From Lelliottia nimipressuralis (lineage in GTDB: Bacteria > Pseudomonadota > Gammaproteobacteria > Enterobacterales > Enterobacteriaceae), in NCBI RefSeq assembly GCF_004402045.1, contig NZ_SOMG01000023.1:1-64000 (forward strand): a DNA stretch of 64,000 nt, given 5' to 3'. The notes below the pieces were generated by a model that searched no databases, was not told the DNA's origin, and saw only the letters and a program-made list of their open reading frames with translations. The position numbers and the translations under genes are program-made. Shown piece by piece: positions 12,365 to 23,057 of this stretch (positions are counted from its first letter, which is position 1; every line of letters begins with the position of its first letter).

Positions 12365-13393
12365 TTACTTCTGCCGCAGCTGCAAGTCCAGCGGCGTCTT
12401 ACTCGGCTCACCGCCAATCTCACGTGCCAGCTTCGGCACCATATAGCCTGAAACCAGTGTTAACAGTTCGCGCACGATCTGCCGGGCTTCTTCATCCGTC
12501 ACCATGAAATGGGCCGCGCCCTGAACGCGATCCAGCACGTGCAGGTAATAGGGCAGCACGCCCGCATCAAACAGCGCATTGCTCAGATCAGCCAGCACGC
12601 GGGCGCTATCATTTACGCCACGCAGCAGCACGCTCTGGTTCAGCAGCGTCACTCCCGCTTTACGCAGACGCACCATCGCCGCGCGAAAGGCATCGTCAAT
12701 TTCGTTCGCGTGGTTAATGTGGTTCACCAGCAGGACCTGCAGTCGAGACTGCTCCAGACGCGAAACCAGGCCGTCAGTGACACGTGCCGGAATGACAATC
12801 GGTAAACGGCTGTGAATGCGCAGACGCTTAATATGCGGGATGGCTTCAAGCTGGCTTAGCAGCCAGTCCAGCTCATGATCTTTCGCCATCAGCGGGTCGC
12901 CCCCGGAAAAAATAATCTCATCCAGCTCCGGATGGGTGGCGATATAGTCCAGCGCGACCTGCCAGTTGCGTTTATTGCCCTGGTTTTCGGCATACGGGAA
13001 GTGCCGACGGAAGCAATAACGACAATTTACCGCACAGCCGCCTTTTACCAGCAACAGGGCACGGTTGAGATACTTGTGCAGTAAACCCGGAACCACACTG
13101 TTCTGCTCTTCAAGAGGATCGGTGCTATATCCCGGCGCAGTAATGAACTCATCTTGCGAAGTAAGCGTTTGTTTTAATAAAGGATCATCAGGGTTCCCTT
13201 TCTCCATTCGGGCAACAAACGCGCGGGGAACACGCAGGGCAAAGAGGCGCTTCGCCTCCCGGCCTGCAAGCAACTCTGGGTGTTGATCGAGGTCTAAAAG
13301 ACGCAGCAATTCATCAGGACTGGTGATTACATCGGCAAGTTGCGATAACCAATCTTCTCTGGACGGGGTGTTTAGGGTTACAATATGCGCCAT
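12365..13393 (-). CDS. epmB: EF-P (R)-beta-lysine synthase EpmB (lysine 2,3-aminomutase type)
   Basis: EpmB is a radical-SAM, PLP-dependent enzyme that converts (S)-alpha-lysine into (R)-beta-lysine, which EpmA then attaches to EF-P. The 342 residues (E. coli length) include the radical-SAM cluster motif [11 protein letters not shown] around residues 120-130 and the glycine-rich FSGGDPL. It is divergent from its protein target efp with only 40 bases between start codons, so the two promoters must overlap or lie within the coding sequences. Confidence 0.96.
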   Translation of the reverse strand: MAHIVTLNTPSREDWLSQLADVITSPDELLRLLDLDQHPELLAGREAKRLFALRVPRAFVARMEKGNPDDPLLKQTLTSQDEFITAPGYSTDPLEEQNSVVPGLLHKYLNRALLLVKGGCAVNCRYCFRRHFPYAENQGNKRNWQVALDYIATHPELDEIIFSGGDPLMAKDHELDWLLSQLEAIPHIKRLRIHSRLPIVIPARVTDGLVSRLEQSRLQVLLVNHINHANEIDDAFRAAMVRLRKAGVTLLNQSVLLRGVNDSARVLADLSNALFDAGVLPYYLHVLDRVQGAAHFMVTDEEARQIVRELLTLVSGYMVPKLAREIGGEPSKTPLDLQLRQK

Positions 13394-13433
13394 TTTGTGG
13401 CTTAGCTACCAGTTAACAAATTTAGAGGGCCTT

Positions 13434-14000
13434 ATGGCAACGTACTATAGCAACGATTTTCGTGCTGGTCTTAAAATCATGATGGACGGCGAACCGTACG
13501 CGGTTGAAGCCAGCGAATTCGTTAAACCAGGTAAAGGCCAGGCATTCGCACGCGTTAAGCTGCGCCGCCTGCTGACTGGTACCCGTGTTGAGAAAACCTT
13601 CAAGTCTACTGACTCCGCTGAAGGCGCTGATGTTGTTGATATGAACCTGACCTATCTGTACAACGACGGTGAGTTCTATCATTTCATGAACAACTCTACT
13701 TTCGAACAGCTGTCTGCTGATGAGAAAGCGGTAGGTGATAGCGCTAAATGGCTGCTGGATCAGGCTGAGTGCATCGTGACCCTGTGGAACGGCCAGCCTA
13801 TCGCTGTGACCCCACCAAACTTTGTAGAGCTGGAAATCGTTGAAACCGATCCAGGTCTGAAAGGCGATACCGCCGGTACTGGTGGTAAGCCTGCCAAACT
13901 GTCTACCGGTGCAGTGGTTAAAGTTCCGCTGTTCGTACAGACTGGCGAAGTGATCAAAGTGGATACCCGCTCCGGCGAATACGTATCACGCGTGAAGTAA
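13434..14000 (+). CDS. efp: Translation elongation factor P
   Basis: EF-P binds ribosomes stalled on polyproline and promotes peptide-bond formation. The 188-residue protein has the three beta-barrel domains of the family and the modifiable lysine K34 in the loop KPGKGQAF; that loop and the presence of epmA and epmB here show beta-lysylation is available. The start is the ATG of MATYYSNDF (13434) preceded by AGAGGG. A terminator follows at once. Confidence 0.98.
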   Translation: MATYYSNDFRAGLKIMMDGEPYAVEASEFVKPGKGQAFARVKLRRLLTGTRVEKTFKSTDSAEGADVVDMNLTYLYNDGEFYHFMNNSTFEQLSADEKAVGDSAKWLLDQAECIVTLWNGQPIAVTPPNFVELEIVETDPGLKGDTAGTGGKPAKLSTGAVVKVPLFVQTGEVIKVDTRSGEYVSRVK

Positions 14001-14004
14001 TAGT

Positions 14005-14035
14005 CAGGGCGCAGCGCCCGCTGCGCCTGATTTTT
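14005..14035 (+). terminator. efp terminator
   Basis: Strong GC stem (GCGCAGCG/CGCTGCGC extended by CAGG/CCTG with one bulge) followed by ATTTTTG, just past the efp stop. Confidence 0.85.
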
Positions 14036-14045
14036 GCAGGCAGGG

Positions 14046-14180
14046 ATGATGAAACGTACCGTTAAAATTCTGCTTCTGTTAGCGCTTTCCAGTGCATTGC
14101 TTTCCGGCTGTAACACCACGCGTGGAATGGGACAAGACATCCAGGATCTTGGTCATATCATTTCTCACGCCGCCAGCTAA
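14046..14180 (+). CDS. ecnA: Entericidin A lipoprotein
   Basis: A 44-residue small lipoprotein. The signal peptide ends in the lipobox LSGC (Cys 22), followed by the NTTRGMGQDIQDLG stretch shared with entericidins. In E. coli EcnA is described as the antidote partner of the entericidin B bacteriolysis toxin. Either of two adjacent ATGs (14046, 14049) could start; AGG at 14038-14040 sits 5 or 8 bases before them. It is followed after 108 bases by ecnB. Confidence 0.88.
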   Translation: MMKRTVKILLLLALSSALLSGCNTTRGMGQDIQDLGHIISHAAS

Positions 14181-14250
14181 GTTCGTCTAATTTTCCTAAA
14201 AATGCTTCCTTTTCCGTCAACCGACGGGATCTTGTCTATTCTTAAGTTGC

Positions 14251-14258
14251 TATACACA
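14251..14258 (+). promoter_or_regulatory. Candidate -10 element of ecnB
   Basis: The CTATACAC box about 30 bases upstream of ecnB resembles the sigma-S extended -10 (CTATACT). In E. coli ecnB is induced in stationary phase by RpoS and repressed through EnvZ/OmpR. No good -35 is visible at the right distance, in line with sigma-S promoters, but the call is tentative. Confidence 0.35.
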
Positions 14259-14288
14259 AAACAACTTTGGCTATAAAAGGAAGATATT

Positions 14289-14435
14289 ATGGTTAAGAAG
14301 ACAATTGCAGCGATCTTTTCAGTCCTGGTACTTTCTTCAGTGTTAACAGCCTGTAATACCACGCGTGGCGTCGGTCAGGATATTTCTGAAGGTGGCAGCG
14401 CAATCTCTGGCGCGGCAACCAAAGCTCAGCAGTAA
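14289..14435 (+). CDS. ecnB: Entericidin B lipoprotein
   Basis: A 48-residue lipoprotein of the same length as E. coli EcnB. The signal peptide ends in LTAC (acylated Cys 22), followed by [21 protein letters not shown]. In E. coli EcnB promotes lysis in stationary phase at high osmolarity. It shares the CNTTRG(V/M)GQDI segment with EcnA, so the pair looks like a tandem duplication. The ATG has AAGGAAG upstream. An imperfect hairpin follows. Confidence 0.92.
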   Translation: MVKKTIAAIFSVLVLSSVLTACNTTRGVGQDISEGGSAISGAATKAQQ

Positions 14436-14442
14436 TTAACAA

Positions 14443-14473
14443 ACGGTACGGGACCAGGCGGGTTTCGTACCGT
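14443..14473 (+). terminator. Possible terminator between ecnB and the LuxR-type gene
   Basis: Inverted repeat ACGGTACG/CGTACCGT with a 15-base loop starts 8 bases past the ecnB stop and reaches the stop of the converging regulator; the T tract after it is weak (CAGCTTTCT). Confidence 0.45.
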
Positions 14474-15072
14474 CAGCTTTCTGATTCCTGCAGGGATAAG
14501 AACGGTGAAAAACGCGTATCCATATGCAGTTTCATGCGGATATTGCGTTTATAGGTATAAACCGTTTTTCCGTTGATACTCAGGTGAGCAGCAATCTTCT
14601 GATTGCTCGCGCCGTCCATCCACAATGTCAGCACTTTCTCTTCCTGCCGGGTCAGCAAGGGAGCGGCCATCGTTGGCCTTTCAGCGCTTGCGCGCGACTT
14701 TAATGCGTCGTTGATAACCGTTGCCACTTTATCAAGATGGGCGTTTTTCAACAGCGACGACCAAACCGGGAACTGTCCAAGCCAGTCTGTCAGGCCACTA
14801 TCTTCTCCTGATTGCAGCAAAATAAACGGCAATCGTTCACTGGCGTTAAGCAAGGAAGAGAGCTGTTGAAAATGGTGGATATCCTGCCTGAAGCCGTACA
14901 GGTCAGCGATAACCAGCGTGGGTTTCCATTGCAGAATATGCTCTCTGGCAAGAAACAGATTATTCAGCCCGGTCACGACGAAGTGCCCCGGGAACAAACC
15001 GGAATGATTGAGCCACGCTTCAAACCCCGTACGGGTGAAGTGACAACGGTCAATCAAAAGAATTTTGAACAT
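14473..15072 (-). CDS. LuxR-type response-regulator-like transcription factor
   Basis: A 199-residue protein with an N-terminal receiver-like half and a C-terminal LuxR/FixJ helix-turn-helix (LTRQEEKVLTLWMDGASNQKIAAHL, residues 140-164, then KTVYTYKRNIRMKL). In the receiver part D8, D57, S88 and K109 sit near the positions of the acidic, phospho-acceptor, Ser/Thr and Lys residues, but the usual acidic pair is reduced to one Asp and the sequence around them is divergent; phosphorylation is doubtful. It resembles the RcsB/BglJ-like group of auxiliary regulators. No histidine kinase is nearby. It is absent from this locus in E. coli. Target genes are unknown; the convergent entericidin genes are neighbours only. 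Confidence 0.8.
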   Translation of the reverse strand: MFKILLIDRCHFTRTGFEAWLNHSGLFPGHFVVTGLNNLFLAREHILQWKPTLVIADLYGFRQDIHHFQQLSSLLNASERLPFILLQSGEDSGLTDWLGQFPVWSSLLKNAHLDKVATVINDALKSRASAERPTMAAPLLTRQEEKVLTLWMDGASNQKIAAHLSINGKTVYTYKRNIRMKLHMDTRFSPFLSLQESES

Positions 15073-15261
15073 AATAGATTCGCAGTCGGCTAGTGGTTTG
15101 GCTTCCTGCCATCAGAAAGCACATCATGATAGAGAAGTCGGATCAGTGATAAAAGCCTGAACTGCGCGCCATACTGAGGCTATTTCTTGCCTTAACATGT
15201 TCAGCACAAAGAGATTGAAAAAAAATCGTCCGTTAACCAAAATATAGGGCGTAATCTCTGC

Positions 15262-15306
15262 CTTACGGGACGACCCGTAAGCGTTTCTTTCACCGGGGAC
15301 GGCCCC
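15262..15306 (+). promoter_or_regulatory. Guanidine-II (mini-ykkC) riboswitch upstream of gdx
   Basis: Two hairpins, each capped by an ACGR tetraloop: CTTACGGG-ACGA-CCCGTAAG at 15262-15281 and GGGG-ACGG-CCCC at 15295-15306, joined by a 13-base linker. This is the defining architecture of the mini-ykkC motif, in which the two loops pair and bind guanidinium. It lies 27 bases before the start of the guanidinium exporter gene gdx, with the AAGGAG site just after the second hairpin, so control is probably translational. Confidence 0.92.
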
Positions 15307-15333
15307 AACTTGTATTAAGTTAAGGAGCCTGAA

Positions 15334-15651
15334 ATGTCCTGGATCGTTCTTTTTATTGCCGGCCTGCTCGAAGTGGTATGGGCGATTGGCCTGAAATATA
15401 CCCATGGTTTTACCCGTCTGACGCCAAGCGTCATCACCGTTACTGCGATGATTGTGAGTATCGTCATGTTGTCCTGGGCGATGCGCTCTCTGCCTGTGGG
15501 AACGGCTTATGCCGTCTGGACGGGTATTGGTGCGGTAGGTGCTGCCATCACGGGCATTCTGCTGCTGGGAGAGTCAGCGAGTCTGGCGCGTATCGCCAGT
15601 CTCGCTCTGATTGTGGCGGGGATCATTGGGCTGAAGCTCAGCGCCCACTAA
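15334..15651 (+). CDS. gdx: Guanidinium exporter Gdx (formerly SugE)
   Basis: A 105-residue SMR-family protein with four membrane helices. The first helix carries the family-defining Glu ([15 protein letters not shown]13) that binds guanidinium and protons, and the Gdx-type WAIGLK motif. It works as an antiparallel dual-topology dimer that exports guanidinium in exchange for protons. The upstream guanidine-II riboswitch supports this substrate over the older sugE quaternary-ammonium annotation. Its stop overlaps that of blc by 4 bases. Confidence 0.96.
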   Translation: MSWIVLFIAGLLEVVWAIGLKYTHGFTRLTPSVITVTAMIVSIVMLSWAMRSLPVGTAYAVWTGIGAVGAAITGILLLGESASLARIASLALIVAGIIGLKLSAH

Positions 15652-16178
15652 TGGGGTTGTTCTACCCAGATGAGTTTTGATACATCAAACCCTTGCCGGG
15701 TCGCGACGCCCAGCATCTGCTGTTTCATCTCCGCTGAGATGGTTGGCGTGCGGGAGAGTATCCACAGGTAGTTGCGATCCGGCCCGCAGACCAGCGCATG
15801 GCGGTACTCTCTGTCGAGTGCGATCACGTTATAGCCGCCATAGAAGGGGCCAAAGAAAGAGACTTTAAGCGCGGCTCTTCGCGGGTCGCCAGTGAAGTAC
15901 GCTTTCCCAATCGACTGTTGCCACATCTCCCTGTCGGGATTATAGCCCCGGTTGATCACCTGAATACCGCCATCATCCATTGGGCTGTAATGTGCAGTGA
16001 CCTTCTCTAAGCCCTGCTCAAACCGGTGGTCGAGGCGCGCGATTTCATACCATGTTCCGAGGAAGCGTTGTGCATCGAAAGGCGTGACGACGGTAACGCC
16101 AGGTGGTGGGGTAGGGGAACTGCAGGCAACCACTAAAAACGCGGCTGTCACCGCGGCGATAACAGGCAGAATGCGCAT
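15648..16178 (-). CDS. blc: Outer-membrane lipoprotein Blc (bacterial lipocalin)
   Basis: A 176-residue lipocalin that binds lysophospholipids and fatty acids at the outer membrane. The signal peptide ends VVAC (Cys 19, Ser at +2, outer-membrane sorting), and the lipocalin signature [14 protein letters not shown] and the C-terminal RNYLWILSR are intact. The start is ATG 16178, matching the E. coli protein, with AAGGA upstream; the longer in-frame stretch up to 16322 is not homologous. In E. coli it is stationary-phase (RpoS) induced and also lies beside sugE and ampC. Confidence 0.95.
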   Translation of the reverse strand: MRILPVIAAVTAAFLVVACSSPTPPPGVTVVTPFDAQRFLGTWYEIARLDHRFEQGLEKVTAHYSPMDDGGIQVINRGYNPDREMWQQSIGKAYFTGDPRRAALKVSFFGPFYGGYNVIALDREYRHALVCGPDRNYLWILSRTPTISAEMKQQMLGVATRQGFDVSKLIWVEQPH

Positions 16179-16251
16179 AGGAGTTTCCTTACTGTTTTTG
16201 TTAAGTGTAGATGACAGCAGGGAAAATGCGGAGGATTGTGCGGAGTGTTTC

Positions 16252-16278
16252 GCCGGGTAAGCGAAGCCGCCACCCGGC
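16252..16278. repeat. REP-like palindrome between blc and ampC
   Basis: GCCGGGTAAGCG ... GCCACCCGGC, a REP unit that starts 7 bases beyond the ampC stop, in the 106-base gap between ampC and blc. Confidence 0.7.
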
Positions 16279-16284
16279 AATGTT

Positions 16285-17433
<1,149 letters not shown>

Positions 17434-17515
17434 TTATCTTCCGTAATAGCGGTTCAAGAGAGTGTCCGGGCCCTTCAGACAGCAGTAGTCTGTTGGATTT
17501 GACTGTGGCTGACAA

Positions 17516-17553
17516 ACGGTTAAATTTAGCATTAGCTGTTAATTTTTCTAACG
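17516..17553. promoter_or_regulatory. Probable AmpR operator in the ampC-ampR gap
   Basis: The 132-base gap between ampC and ampR contains an AT-rich dyad (TTAAATTTAGC ... TTAATTTTTC) just before ampR with T-N11-A spacings typical of LysR-type sites. In Citrobacter and Enterobacter AmpR binds a site overlapping its own promoter and upstream of the ampC promoter. A TTGTCA on the minus strand (15-10 bases inside, 17510-17515) is a candidate ampC -35. Confidence 0.5.
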
Positions 17554-17562
17554 GATGAGACC

Positions 17563-18438
17563 ATGACGCGAAGCTATCTCCCGCTTAATTCGCTTCGAGC
17601 CTTTGAAGCCGCCGCAAGACATCTCAGTTTTACGCATGCGGCCATTGAGCTGAACGTGACCCATTCTGCCATTAGCCAGCATGTTAAAACGCTGGAACAG
17701 CATCTTAACTGTCAGCTCTTCGTGCGCGTTTCGCGCGGGTTAATGTTGACCACCGAGGGGGAAAATTTACTGCCGGTGCTGAACGACTCGTTCGACCGTA
17801 TTGCCGGAATGCTGGATCGCTTTGCCAGCCATCGTGCTCAGGAGAAGCTAAAAATAGGTGTGGTGGGCACCTTCGCAACGGGGGTGTTATTTTCGCAGCT
17901 GGATGATTTTCGCCGTTGCTATCCGCATATTGATCTTCAGCTTTCCACCCATAACAACCGCGTCGACCCGGCTGCTGAAGGGCTTGATTACACCATTCGC
18001 TACGGTGGCGGAGCGTGGCATGGAACCGATGCTGAATTTCTTTGCTCTGCACCGCTGGCTCCGCTCTGTACCCCCGACATTGCCTCCTGCCTGAAAAGCC
18101 CGGCCGATATCATGAAGTTTACCTTGCTGCGCTCCTATCGGCGCGACGAGTGGGCCGCGTGGATGCAGGCAGCGGGTGAGCATCCTCCCTCGCCGACGCA
18201 CCGGGTGATGGTGTTTGATTCGTCCGTGACCATGCTTGAAGCGGCTCAGGCCGGCGTAGGGATTGCCATTGCACCTGTCGATATGTTTACCCATTTACTC
18301 AGCAGCGAGCGCATTGTGCAGCCGTTTGCAACGCAGATTGACCTCGGCAGCTACTGGCTGACAAAACTACAGTCGCGGACAGAAACCCCCGCAATGCGCG
18401 AGTTTGCTCAGTGGCTGGTAGGGAAGATGCAGAAATAA
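17563..18438 (+). CDS. ampR: LysR-type regulator AmpR
   Basis: A 291-residue LysR-family regulator (usual AmpR length) that represses ampC when bound to UDP-MurNAc-pentapeptide and activates it when muropeptides from cell-wall recycling accumulate. The winged helix-turn-helix is in residues 8-65 (LSFTHAAIELNVTHSAISQHVKTLEQ). Residues whose mutation gives constitutive AmpC in related species look wild type here: R86, G102 and D135. It is divergent from ampC by 132 bases and converges on frdD. Confidence 0.97.
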   Translation: MTRSYLPLNSLRAFEAAARHLSFTHAAIELNVTHSAISQHVKTLEQHLNCQLFVRVSRGLMLTTEGENLLPVLNDSFDRIAGMLDRFASHRAQEKLKIGVVGTFATGVLFSQLDDFRRCYPHIDLQLSTHNNRVDPAAEGLDYTIRYGGGAWHGTDAEFLCSAPLAPLCTPDIASCLKSPADIMKFTLLRSYRRDEWAAWMQAAGEHPPSPTHRVMVFDSSVTMLEAAQAGVGIAIAPVDMFTHLLSSERIVQPFATQIDLGSYWLTKLQSRTETPAMREFAQWLVGKMQK

Positions 18439-18460
18439 AAGGCCCGCCGGATGGCGGGCC
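18435..18460 (-). terminator. frdABCD terminator
   Basis: A perfect 8-bp stem GGCCCGCC/GGCGGGCC with a 4-base loop; on the minus strand it is followed by TTTTAT. It lies 7 bases beyond the frdD stop and touches the ampR stop on the other strand. In E. coli the frd terminator overlaps the ampC promoter; here ampR separates them. Confidence 0.85.
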
Positions 18461-18467
18461 AGATGCG

Positions 18468-18827
18468 TCAGATAGTGACTACGGCAATCAGCGTCACCAC
18501 GGTCAGGATGGTCGCCAGACCGTAGAATACCCATTTACCGTTCGGTACATGGATTTTCAGGTCATGCATCGCATGGTGAATACGGTGCAGACCACACCAC
18601 AGCGGCAGGACGATCATCAGGAAGATGAACACGCGACCGATAAAGCTGCCCGCGAACGCCAGTACGCGTTCGTAGCTCAGCGCATCGCCCGGGAACAGCC
18701 CCAGCGGCAGCATAATGCCGACCAGCAGGATGATGACGGGGGCGATGATGGCGCTCCACATGCCGCCAGCGCCAAACAGACCCCAGAAGACCGGCTCGTC
18801 AGAACGTTTTGGATTTGGATTGATCAC
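18468..18827 (-). CDS. frdD: Fumarate reductase membrane anchor subunit FrdD
   Basis: A 119-residue protein with three membrane helices, matching E. coli FrdD. With FrdC it anchors the catalytic FrdAB dimer and forms the menaquinol site. Translation starts at GTG (18827), set by TAAGGAG 6 bases upstream and by the E. coli length. It is the last gene of frdABCD, 10 bases after frdC. Confidence 0.96.
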   Translation of the reverse strand: MINPNPKRSDEPVFWGLFGAGGMWSAIIAPVIILLVGIMLPLGLFPGDALSYERVLAFAGSFIGRVFIFLMIVLPLWCGLHRIHHAMHDLKIHVPNGKWVFYGLATILTVVTLIAVVTI

Positions 18828-18837
18828 AGTAGTCTCC

Positions 18838-19233
18838 TTACCAGAACAGTGCGACAAACAGAATGACCACGGTGACAAGAATTGTCACTGCCCAGAGTCC
18901 TTTAATAACAGGCTCTGGCCCCATTTTCTCGCCTTTAACGATGATGTTCGCCGCTTTTGGTGCCAGTTCAAACCAGGTTTTGGTATGTAGCAGCGCAGCC
19001 GCGAGCACGATCAGGTTCAGAACAATGATGATCGGGTTTTGCAGGAAGCCAACAAAACTCGCCCAGGTTTCCGGACCGTGCTTGAGGGCAAAGACACCAT
19101 ACATCAGTTCAAGGCTGAACCAGACTGCCGGTACCGCCGTGCCTTCACGCAGCATGTAGAAGCGATAAAACGGCAGATTTTTCCACCAGGTGGACGGCAC
19201 AGGCCGAACATAGGCTTTGCGTTTAGTCGTCAT
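18838..19233 (-). CDS. frdC: Fumarate reductase membrane anchor subunit FrdC
   Basis: A 131-residue protein with three membrane helices matching E. coli FrdC; it contributes to quinone binding (including the conserved Glu of the [16 protein letters not shown] helix). Of two adjacent ATGs the second (19233) has the better spacing from AAGGAG and gives the E. coli length. It lies between frdB (10-base gap) and frdD. Confidence 0.96.
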   Translation of the reverse strand: MTTKRKAYVRPVPSTWWKNLPFYRFYMLREGTAVPAVWFSLELMYGVFALKHGPETWASFVGFLQNPIIIVLNLIVLAAALLHTKTWFELAPKAANIIVKGEKMGPEPVIKGLWAVTILVTVVILFVALFW

Positions 19234-19243
19234 CATGCACTCC

Positions 19244-19978
19244 TTAGCGTGGTTTCAGGGTAGCGATAAGAAAGTCTTTCGAGCTTTCCACTTTCCCCTG
19301 CTGAATGGCGGCGGCCGGGTCGACGTGCTTCGGACAAACTTCGGAGCAGTAACCCACAAAGGTACAGCTCCAGACGCCGTTCTGGCTGTTAAGCTGCGCC
19401 ATACGTTCTTTTTTACCGTGGTCGCGGCTGTCCTCGTTATAGCGGTGCGCCAGCGTAATGGCGGCCGGGCCGATGAACTCGGGGTTCAGCCCAAACTGTG
19501 GACAGGCGGCGTAGCAAAGACCGCAGTTTATGCAGCCGGAGAACTGATGATATTTCGCCATCTGGGCCGGCGTCTGGGTGTTTGGCCCCTGATCTGGCGT
19601 GCGCGGGTTGCCAATGATGTACGGCTTAATGGCTTCCAGGCTTTCGATAAAGTGAGTCATATCGACGACCAGATCGCGTTCAATCGGGAAGTTACCCAGT
19701 GCTTCAACCTTGATGCCTTTGGTGTACTCGCGCAGGAAGGTCTTACAGGCCAGCTTCGGCACTTTGTTAACCATCATGCCGCAGGATCCGCAGATCGCCA
19801 TGCGGCAGGACCAGCGGTAGCTCAGGTCCGGCGCCAGGTTGTCTTTAATATAGCCGAGCGCATCCAGCAGGGAGGTTTGCTCGTCATAAGGCACTTCATA
19901 GAAAGCGCTATGCGGTGCGGCGTCCACCTCCGGGTTGTAGCGCACCACTTCAATTTTAAGTTTTTGCATCTCAGCCAT
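19244..19978 (-). CDS. frdB: Fumarate reductase iron-sulfur subunit FrdB
   Basis: A 244-residue subunit that carries electrons from menaquinol to FrdA. Cysteine groups for the [2Fe-2S] ([13 protein letters not shown]), [4Fe-4S] ([12 protein letters not shown]) and [3Fe-4S] ([17 protein letters not shown]) clusters are all intact. The ATG at 19978 overlaps the end of frdA by 8 bases and matches the E. coli start, so an upstream in-frame extension is dismissed. Confidence 0.98.
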   Translation of the reverse strand: MAEMQKLKIEVVRYNPEVDAAPHSAFYEVPYDEQTSLLDALGYIKDNLAPDLSYRWSCRMAICGSCGMMVNKVPKLACKTFLREYTKGIKVEALGNFPIERDLVVDMTHFIESLEAIKPYIIGNPRTPDQGPNTQTPAQMAKYHQFSGCINCGLCYAACPQFGLNPEFIGPAAITLAHRYNEDSRDHGKKERMAQLNSQNGVWSCTFVGYCSEVCPKHVDPAAAIQQGKVESSKDFLIATLKPR

Positions 19979-21761
19979 TCGCCTTCTCCTTCTTCTCGGC
20001 GGCTTCTGCTTCTGCACCGTACACGCGTTTAGCCGGTGGCAGCGTGGTGATTTTCACGTCGCTGTAATCCAGACGTGTGGTGCCATCCGCATCGCGCCAG
20101 GCGAGAGTGTGTTTCAGGAAATTGACGTCGTCACGTTCGGTACAGCCTTCATCAAGACGCTGATGTGCCCCGCGCGACTCTTTACGCGCCAGCGCAGAGT
20201 GCGCCATACATTCCGCCACGTTCAGGCCGTGACCCAGCTCGATGGTGTAGAGCAGGTCGGTGTTGAAGACGCTGGAGGTATCGGTGATGCGTACGCGCTT
20301 GAAGCGCTCCTGCAGCTCCGCCAGCTTATCGACGGTTTTTTGCATCAGCTCAGGGGTACGGTAGATACCGCAGCCTTCTTCCATCGACAGGCCCATTTCA
20401 TCACGGATCTTAGACCAGTTCTCGTTACCTTCCTGGTTCACCAGATCTTTCAGGCGTTTTTCAACGTCTGCAACCTGCGCATCGAGCGCGGCACCGTTGG
20501 CTTCGCCTGCTGTAGCCGCACGCTCCATCGCGCGCTCGCCCGCCATGCGGCCAAAGACGACCAGCTCTGCCAGCGAGTTAGACCCGAGACGGTTGGCACC
20601 GTGCAGACCCACGGAGGAACACTCGCCTACGGCAAACAGACCTTTAATACGGGTTTCACACTGCTGGTCGGTTTCGATCCCGCCCATGGTGTAGTGCGCC
20701 GTTGGGCGTACCGGAATCGGCTCTTTCACCGGGTCGACGCCCACGTAGGCTTTTGCCAGCTCACAGATGAACGGCAGACGTTCCAGCAGTTTCTTCTCGC
20801 CGAGGTGGCGCAGGTCAAGATAGACCACATCGCCGCGCGGCGTGGAGATGGTGTTGCCTTTGCGCCACTCGTGCCAGAAGGCCTGGGACACTTTGTCGCG
20901 CGGACCGAGTTCCATGTATTTATTCTTCGGCTCGCCGAGCGGGGTTTCCGGACCCATACCGTAATCCTGCAGATAGCGGTAGCCGTTTTTGTTGACCAGA
21001 ATACCGCCTTCGCCGCGGCAGCCTTCCGTCATCAGAATGCCTGAACCTGGCAGGCCGGTTGGGTGATACTGCACGAATTCCATATCGCGCAGCGGTACGC
21101 CGTGACTGAGCGCCATGCCCATGCCGTCACCGGTGACGATGCCGCCATTGGTATTGTAGCGGTACACGCGTCCCGCACCGCCCGTTGCCATCACCACCGC
21201 CTTGGCGCGGATCTGGACGAGCGTGCCTTCCATCATGTTCATCGCCACCAGGCCACGCGCCTGTCCGTCATCAACCAGAATGTCGAGGACGAAATGCTCA
21301 TCAAAGCGCTGAATTTGTGGGAACTGAAGGGAGGTCTGGAAGAGGGTATGCAGCATGTGGAAGCCGGTCTTATCGGCAGCGAACCAGGTACGTTCGATCT
21401 TCATTCCGCCGAAGCGGCGAACGTTGACGCTGCCGTCCGGACGACGACTCCACGGACATCCCCACTGCTCAAGCTGGGTCATCTCCGTTGGACAATGGTG
21501 CACAAAGTAGTCAACGACATCCTGTTCGCAAAGCCAGTCGCCCCCTGCAACCGTGTCGTGGAAATGGTATTCAAAGCTGTCATGATCCTGCGCAACGGCG
21601 GCGGATCCTCCTTCTGCTGCCACGGTGTGGCTGCGCATTGGATAGACTTTTGAAATCAATGCGATTTTAGCGTTTGGATTAGCTTGCGCTGCAGCAATCG
21701 CAGCACGTAATCCAGCCCCGCCAGCGCCAATTACGGCAAGATCGGCCTGAAAAGTTTGCAC
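19971..21761 (-). CDS. frdA: Fumarate reductase flavoprotein subunit FrdA
   Basis: The 596-residue catalytic subunit reduces fumarate to succinate as the terminal step of anaerobic respiration, at the cytoplasmic face of the membrane. It has the N-terminal dinucleotide fold [12 protein letters not shown], His45 ([10 protein letters not shown]) for covalent FAD, and the [14 protein letters not shown] active-site region. It starts at GTG (21761) with GGAGGAATGTC upstream. The C terminus is shorter than in E. coli, lacking part of the Ala-rich linker before KKEKANG. Confidence 0.98.
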   Translation of the reverse strand: MQTFQADLAVIGAGGAGLRAAIAAAQANPNAKIALISKVYPMRSHTVAAEGGSAAVAQDHDSFEYHFHDTVAGGDWLCEQDVVDYFVHHCPTEMTQLEQWGCPWSRRPDGSVNVRRFGGMKIERTWFAADKTGFHMLHTLFQTSLQFPQIQRFDEHFVLDILVDDGQARGLVAMNMMEGTLVQIRAKAVVMATGGAGRVYRYNTNGGIVTGDGMGMALSHGVPLRDMEFVQYHPTGLPGSGILMTEGCRGEGGILVNKNGYRYLQDYGMGPETPLGEPKNKYMELGPRDKVSQAFWHEWRKGNTISTPRGDVVYLDLRHLGEKKLLERLPFICELAKAYVGVDPVKEPIPVRPTAHYTMGGIETDQQCETRIKGLFAVGECSSVGLHGANRLGSNSLAELVVFGRMAGERAMERAATAGEANGAALDAQVADVEKRLKDLVNQEGNENWSKIRDEMGLSMEEGCGIYRTPELMQKTVDKLAELQERFKRVRITDTSSVFNTDLLYTIELGHGLNVAECMAHSALARKESRGAHQRLDEGCTERDDVNFLKHTLAWRDADGTTRLDYSDVKITTLPPAKRVYGAEAEAAEKKEKANG

Positions 21762-21870
21762 GACATTCCTCCAGATTTTTGTTATTTCGCAACGCGACAA
21801 ACTAAAGGTAGTTCACCCGTCCAAAAGGACGATTGCGAAAGCGTTTCCACTGCTCCTTTATGGGTAAAAC

Positions 21871-21911
21871 AGTATAACCGTGTAGATGACAGGGAAATTT
21901 GACGTGTTCGA
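21871..21911 (-). promoter_or_regulatory. Probable frdA promoter with FNR-like element
   Basis: On the minus strand TATACT (21876-21871) aligns with the E. coli frd -10, and a TCGAA-N4-TCAAA element (21911-21898) sits about 41 bases upstream of the expected start, at the place of the FNR site in E. coli; it is a poor match to TTGAT-N4-ATCAA. The rest of the 310-base gap to epmA (21762-22071) is AT-rich, promoter-like, with no ORF. Confidence 0.5.
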
Positions 21912-22071
21912 TTTTTTTGCTGTTCTGTACGGCGATTTATCATGGAGATTGATGAATTACGTCACGTAATTGCTCACTTAAATGAAATGCGCTTTTTTAC
22001 TGCGCAAAATTTGTCTCTGTCCCAGCTAACGAGTAGACTTCGTGCCCTTGTATGAAATCGGAGAACAACTC

Positions 22072-23049
22072 ATGAGCGAAACGGCCACCTGGCAGCCGAG
22101 CGCATCCATTCCAAATCTGTTAAAACGCGCAGCAATTATGGCGGAGATTCGCCGTTTCTTTGCCGACCGCGGAGTCCTGGAGGTGGAAACGCCGTGCATG
22201 AGTCAGGCAACGGTAACGGATATTCATCTGGTCCCGTTTGAAACCCGTTTTGTTGGCCCTGGTCACTCTCAGGGTATGAATTTGTATCTGATGACCAGCC
22301 CGGAATATCACATGAAGCGCCTGCTGGCGGCGGGATGTGGCCCGGTGTATCAGCTGTGCCGTAGCTTCCGTAATGAAGAGATGGGGCGTCACCACAATCC
22401 GGAATTCACCATGCTGGAGTGGTACCGTCCGCATTATGATATGTACCGCCTGATGAATGAGGTGGACGATCTGCTGCAGCAGGTACTGGAGTGCCCGGAA
22501 GCGGAAACGCTCTCCTATCAGCAGGTTTTCCAGCGCTATCTGGAAATCGATCCGTTATCCGCGGACAAGCCTCAGCTGCGCGAAGTGGCGGCAAAGCTGG
22601 ATCTGAGCAACGTGGCAGATACCGAAGAAGATCGCGACACGCTGCTGCAACTGCTGTTCACCTTTGGTGTTGAACCCCAGATTGGCAAAGACCGTCCGAC
22701 GTTTGTCTATCACTTCCCGGCAAGCCAGGCCTCACTGGCGCAGATCAGTACCGAGGACCACCGTGTGGCAGAGCGTTTTGAGGTCTATTACAAAGGCATT
22801 GAACTGGCTAACGGTTTCCACGAACTGACTGACGCCCGCGAACAGCAGCAGCGTTTCGAGCAGGATAACCGCAAGCGCGCCGCGCGTGGCCTTCCGCAGC
22901 AGCCTATTGATACCAACCTGCTTGAAGCGTTAAAAGCGGGCCTGCCGGATTGCTCCGGCGTGGCGCTGGGTGTGGATCGTCTGGTGATGCTGGCCCTGGG
23001 CGCAGAACAGCTGGGTGATGTGATTGCGTTTACCGTAGATCGCGCCTGA
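22072..23049 (+). CDS. epmA: EF-P--(R)-beta-lysine ligase EpmA
   Basis: A 325-residue paralogue of the class II lysyl-tRNA synthetase catalytic core, lacking the anticodon-binding domain. It activates (R)-beta-lysine with ATP and attaches it to K34 of EF-P. Motif 2 ([20 protein letters not shown]) and motif 3 ([15 protein letters not shown]) are intact. The start is ATG 22072 ([10 protein letters not shown], as in E. coli). Its partners efp and epmB lie about 8 kb away in this window. In E. coli yjeM follows; here it is absent and mscM converges after 42 bases. Confidence 0.96.
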   Translation: MSETATWQPSASIPNLLKRAAIMAEIRRFFADRGVLEVETPCMSQATVTDIHLVPFETRFVGPGHSQGMNLYLMTSPEYHMKRLLAAGCGPVYQLCRSFRNEEMGRHHNPEFTMLEWYRPHYDMYRLMNEVDDLLQQVLECPEAETLSYQQVFQRYLEIDPLSADKPQLREVAAKLDLSNVADTEEDRDTLLQLLFTFGVEPQIGKDRPTFVYHFPASQASLAQISTEDHRVAERFEVYYKGIELANGFHELTDAREQQQRFEQDNRKRAARGLPQQPIDTNLLEALKAGLPDCSGVALGVDRLVMLALGAEQLGDVIAFTVDRA

Positions 23050-23057
23050 CGGCTTTT

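Noticed and set aside
19244..20032. 271-residue plus-strand frame opposite frdB
   Set aside because: Antisense of a certain gene, with no domain or start signal.
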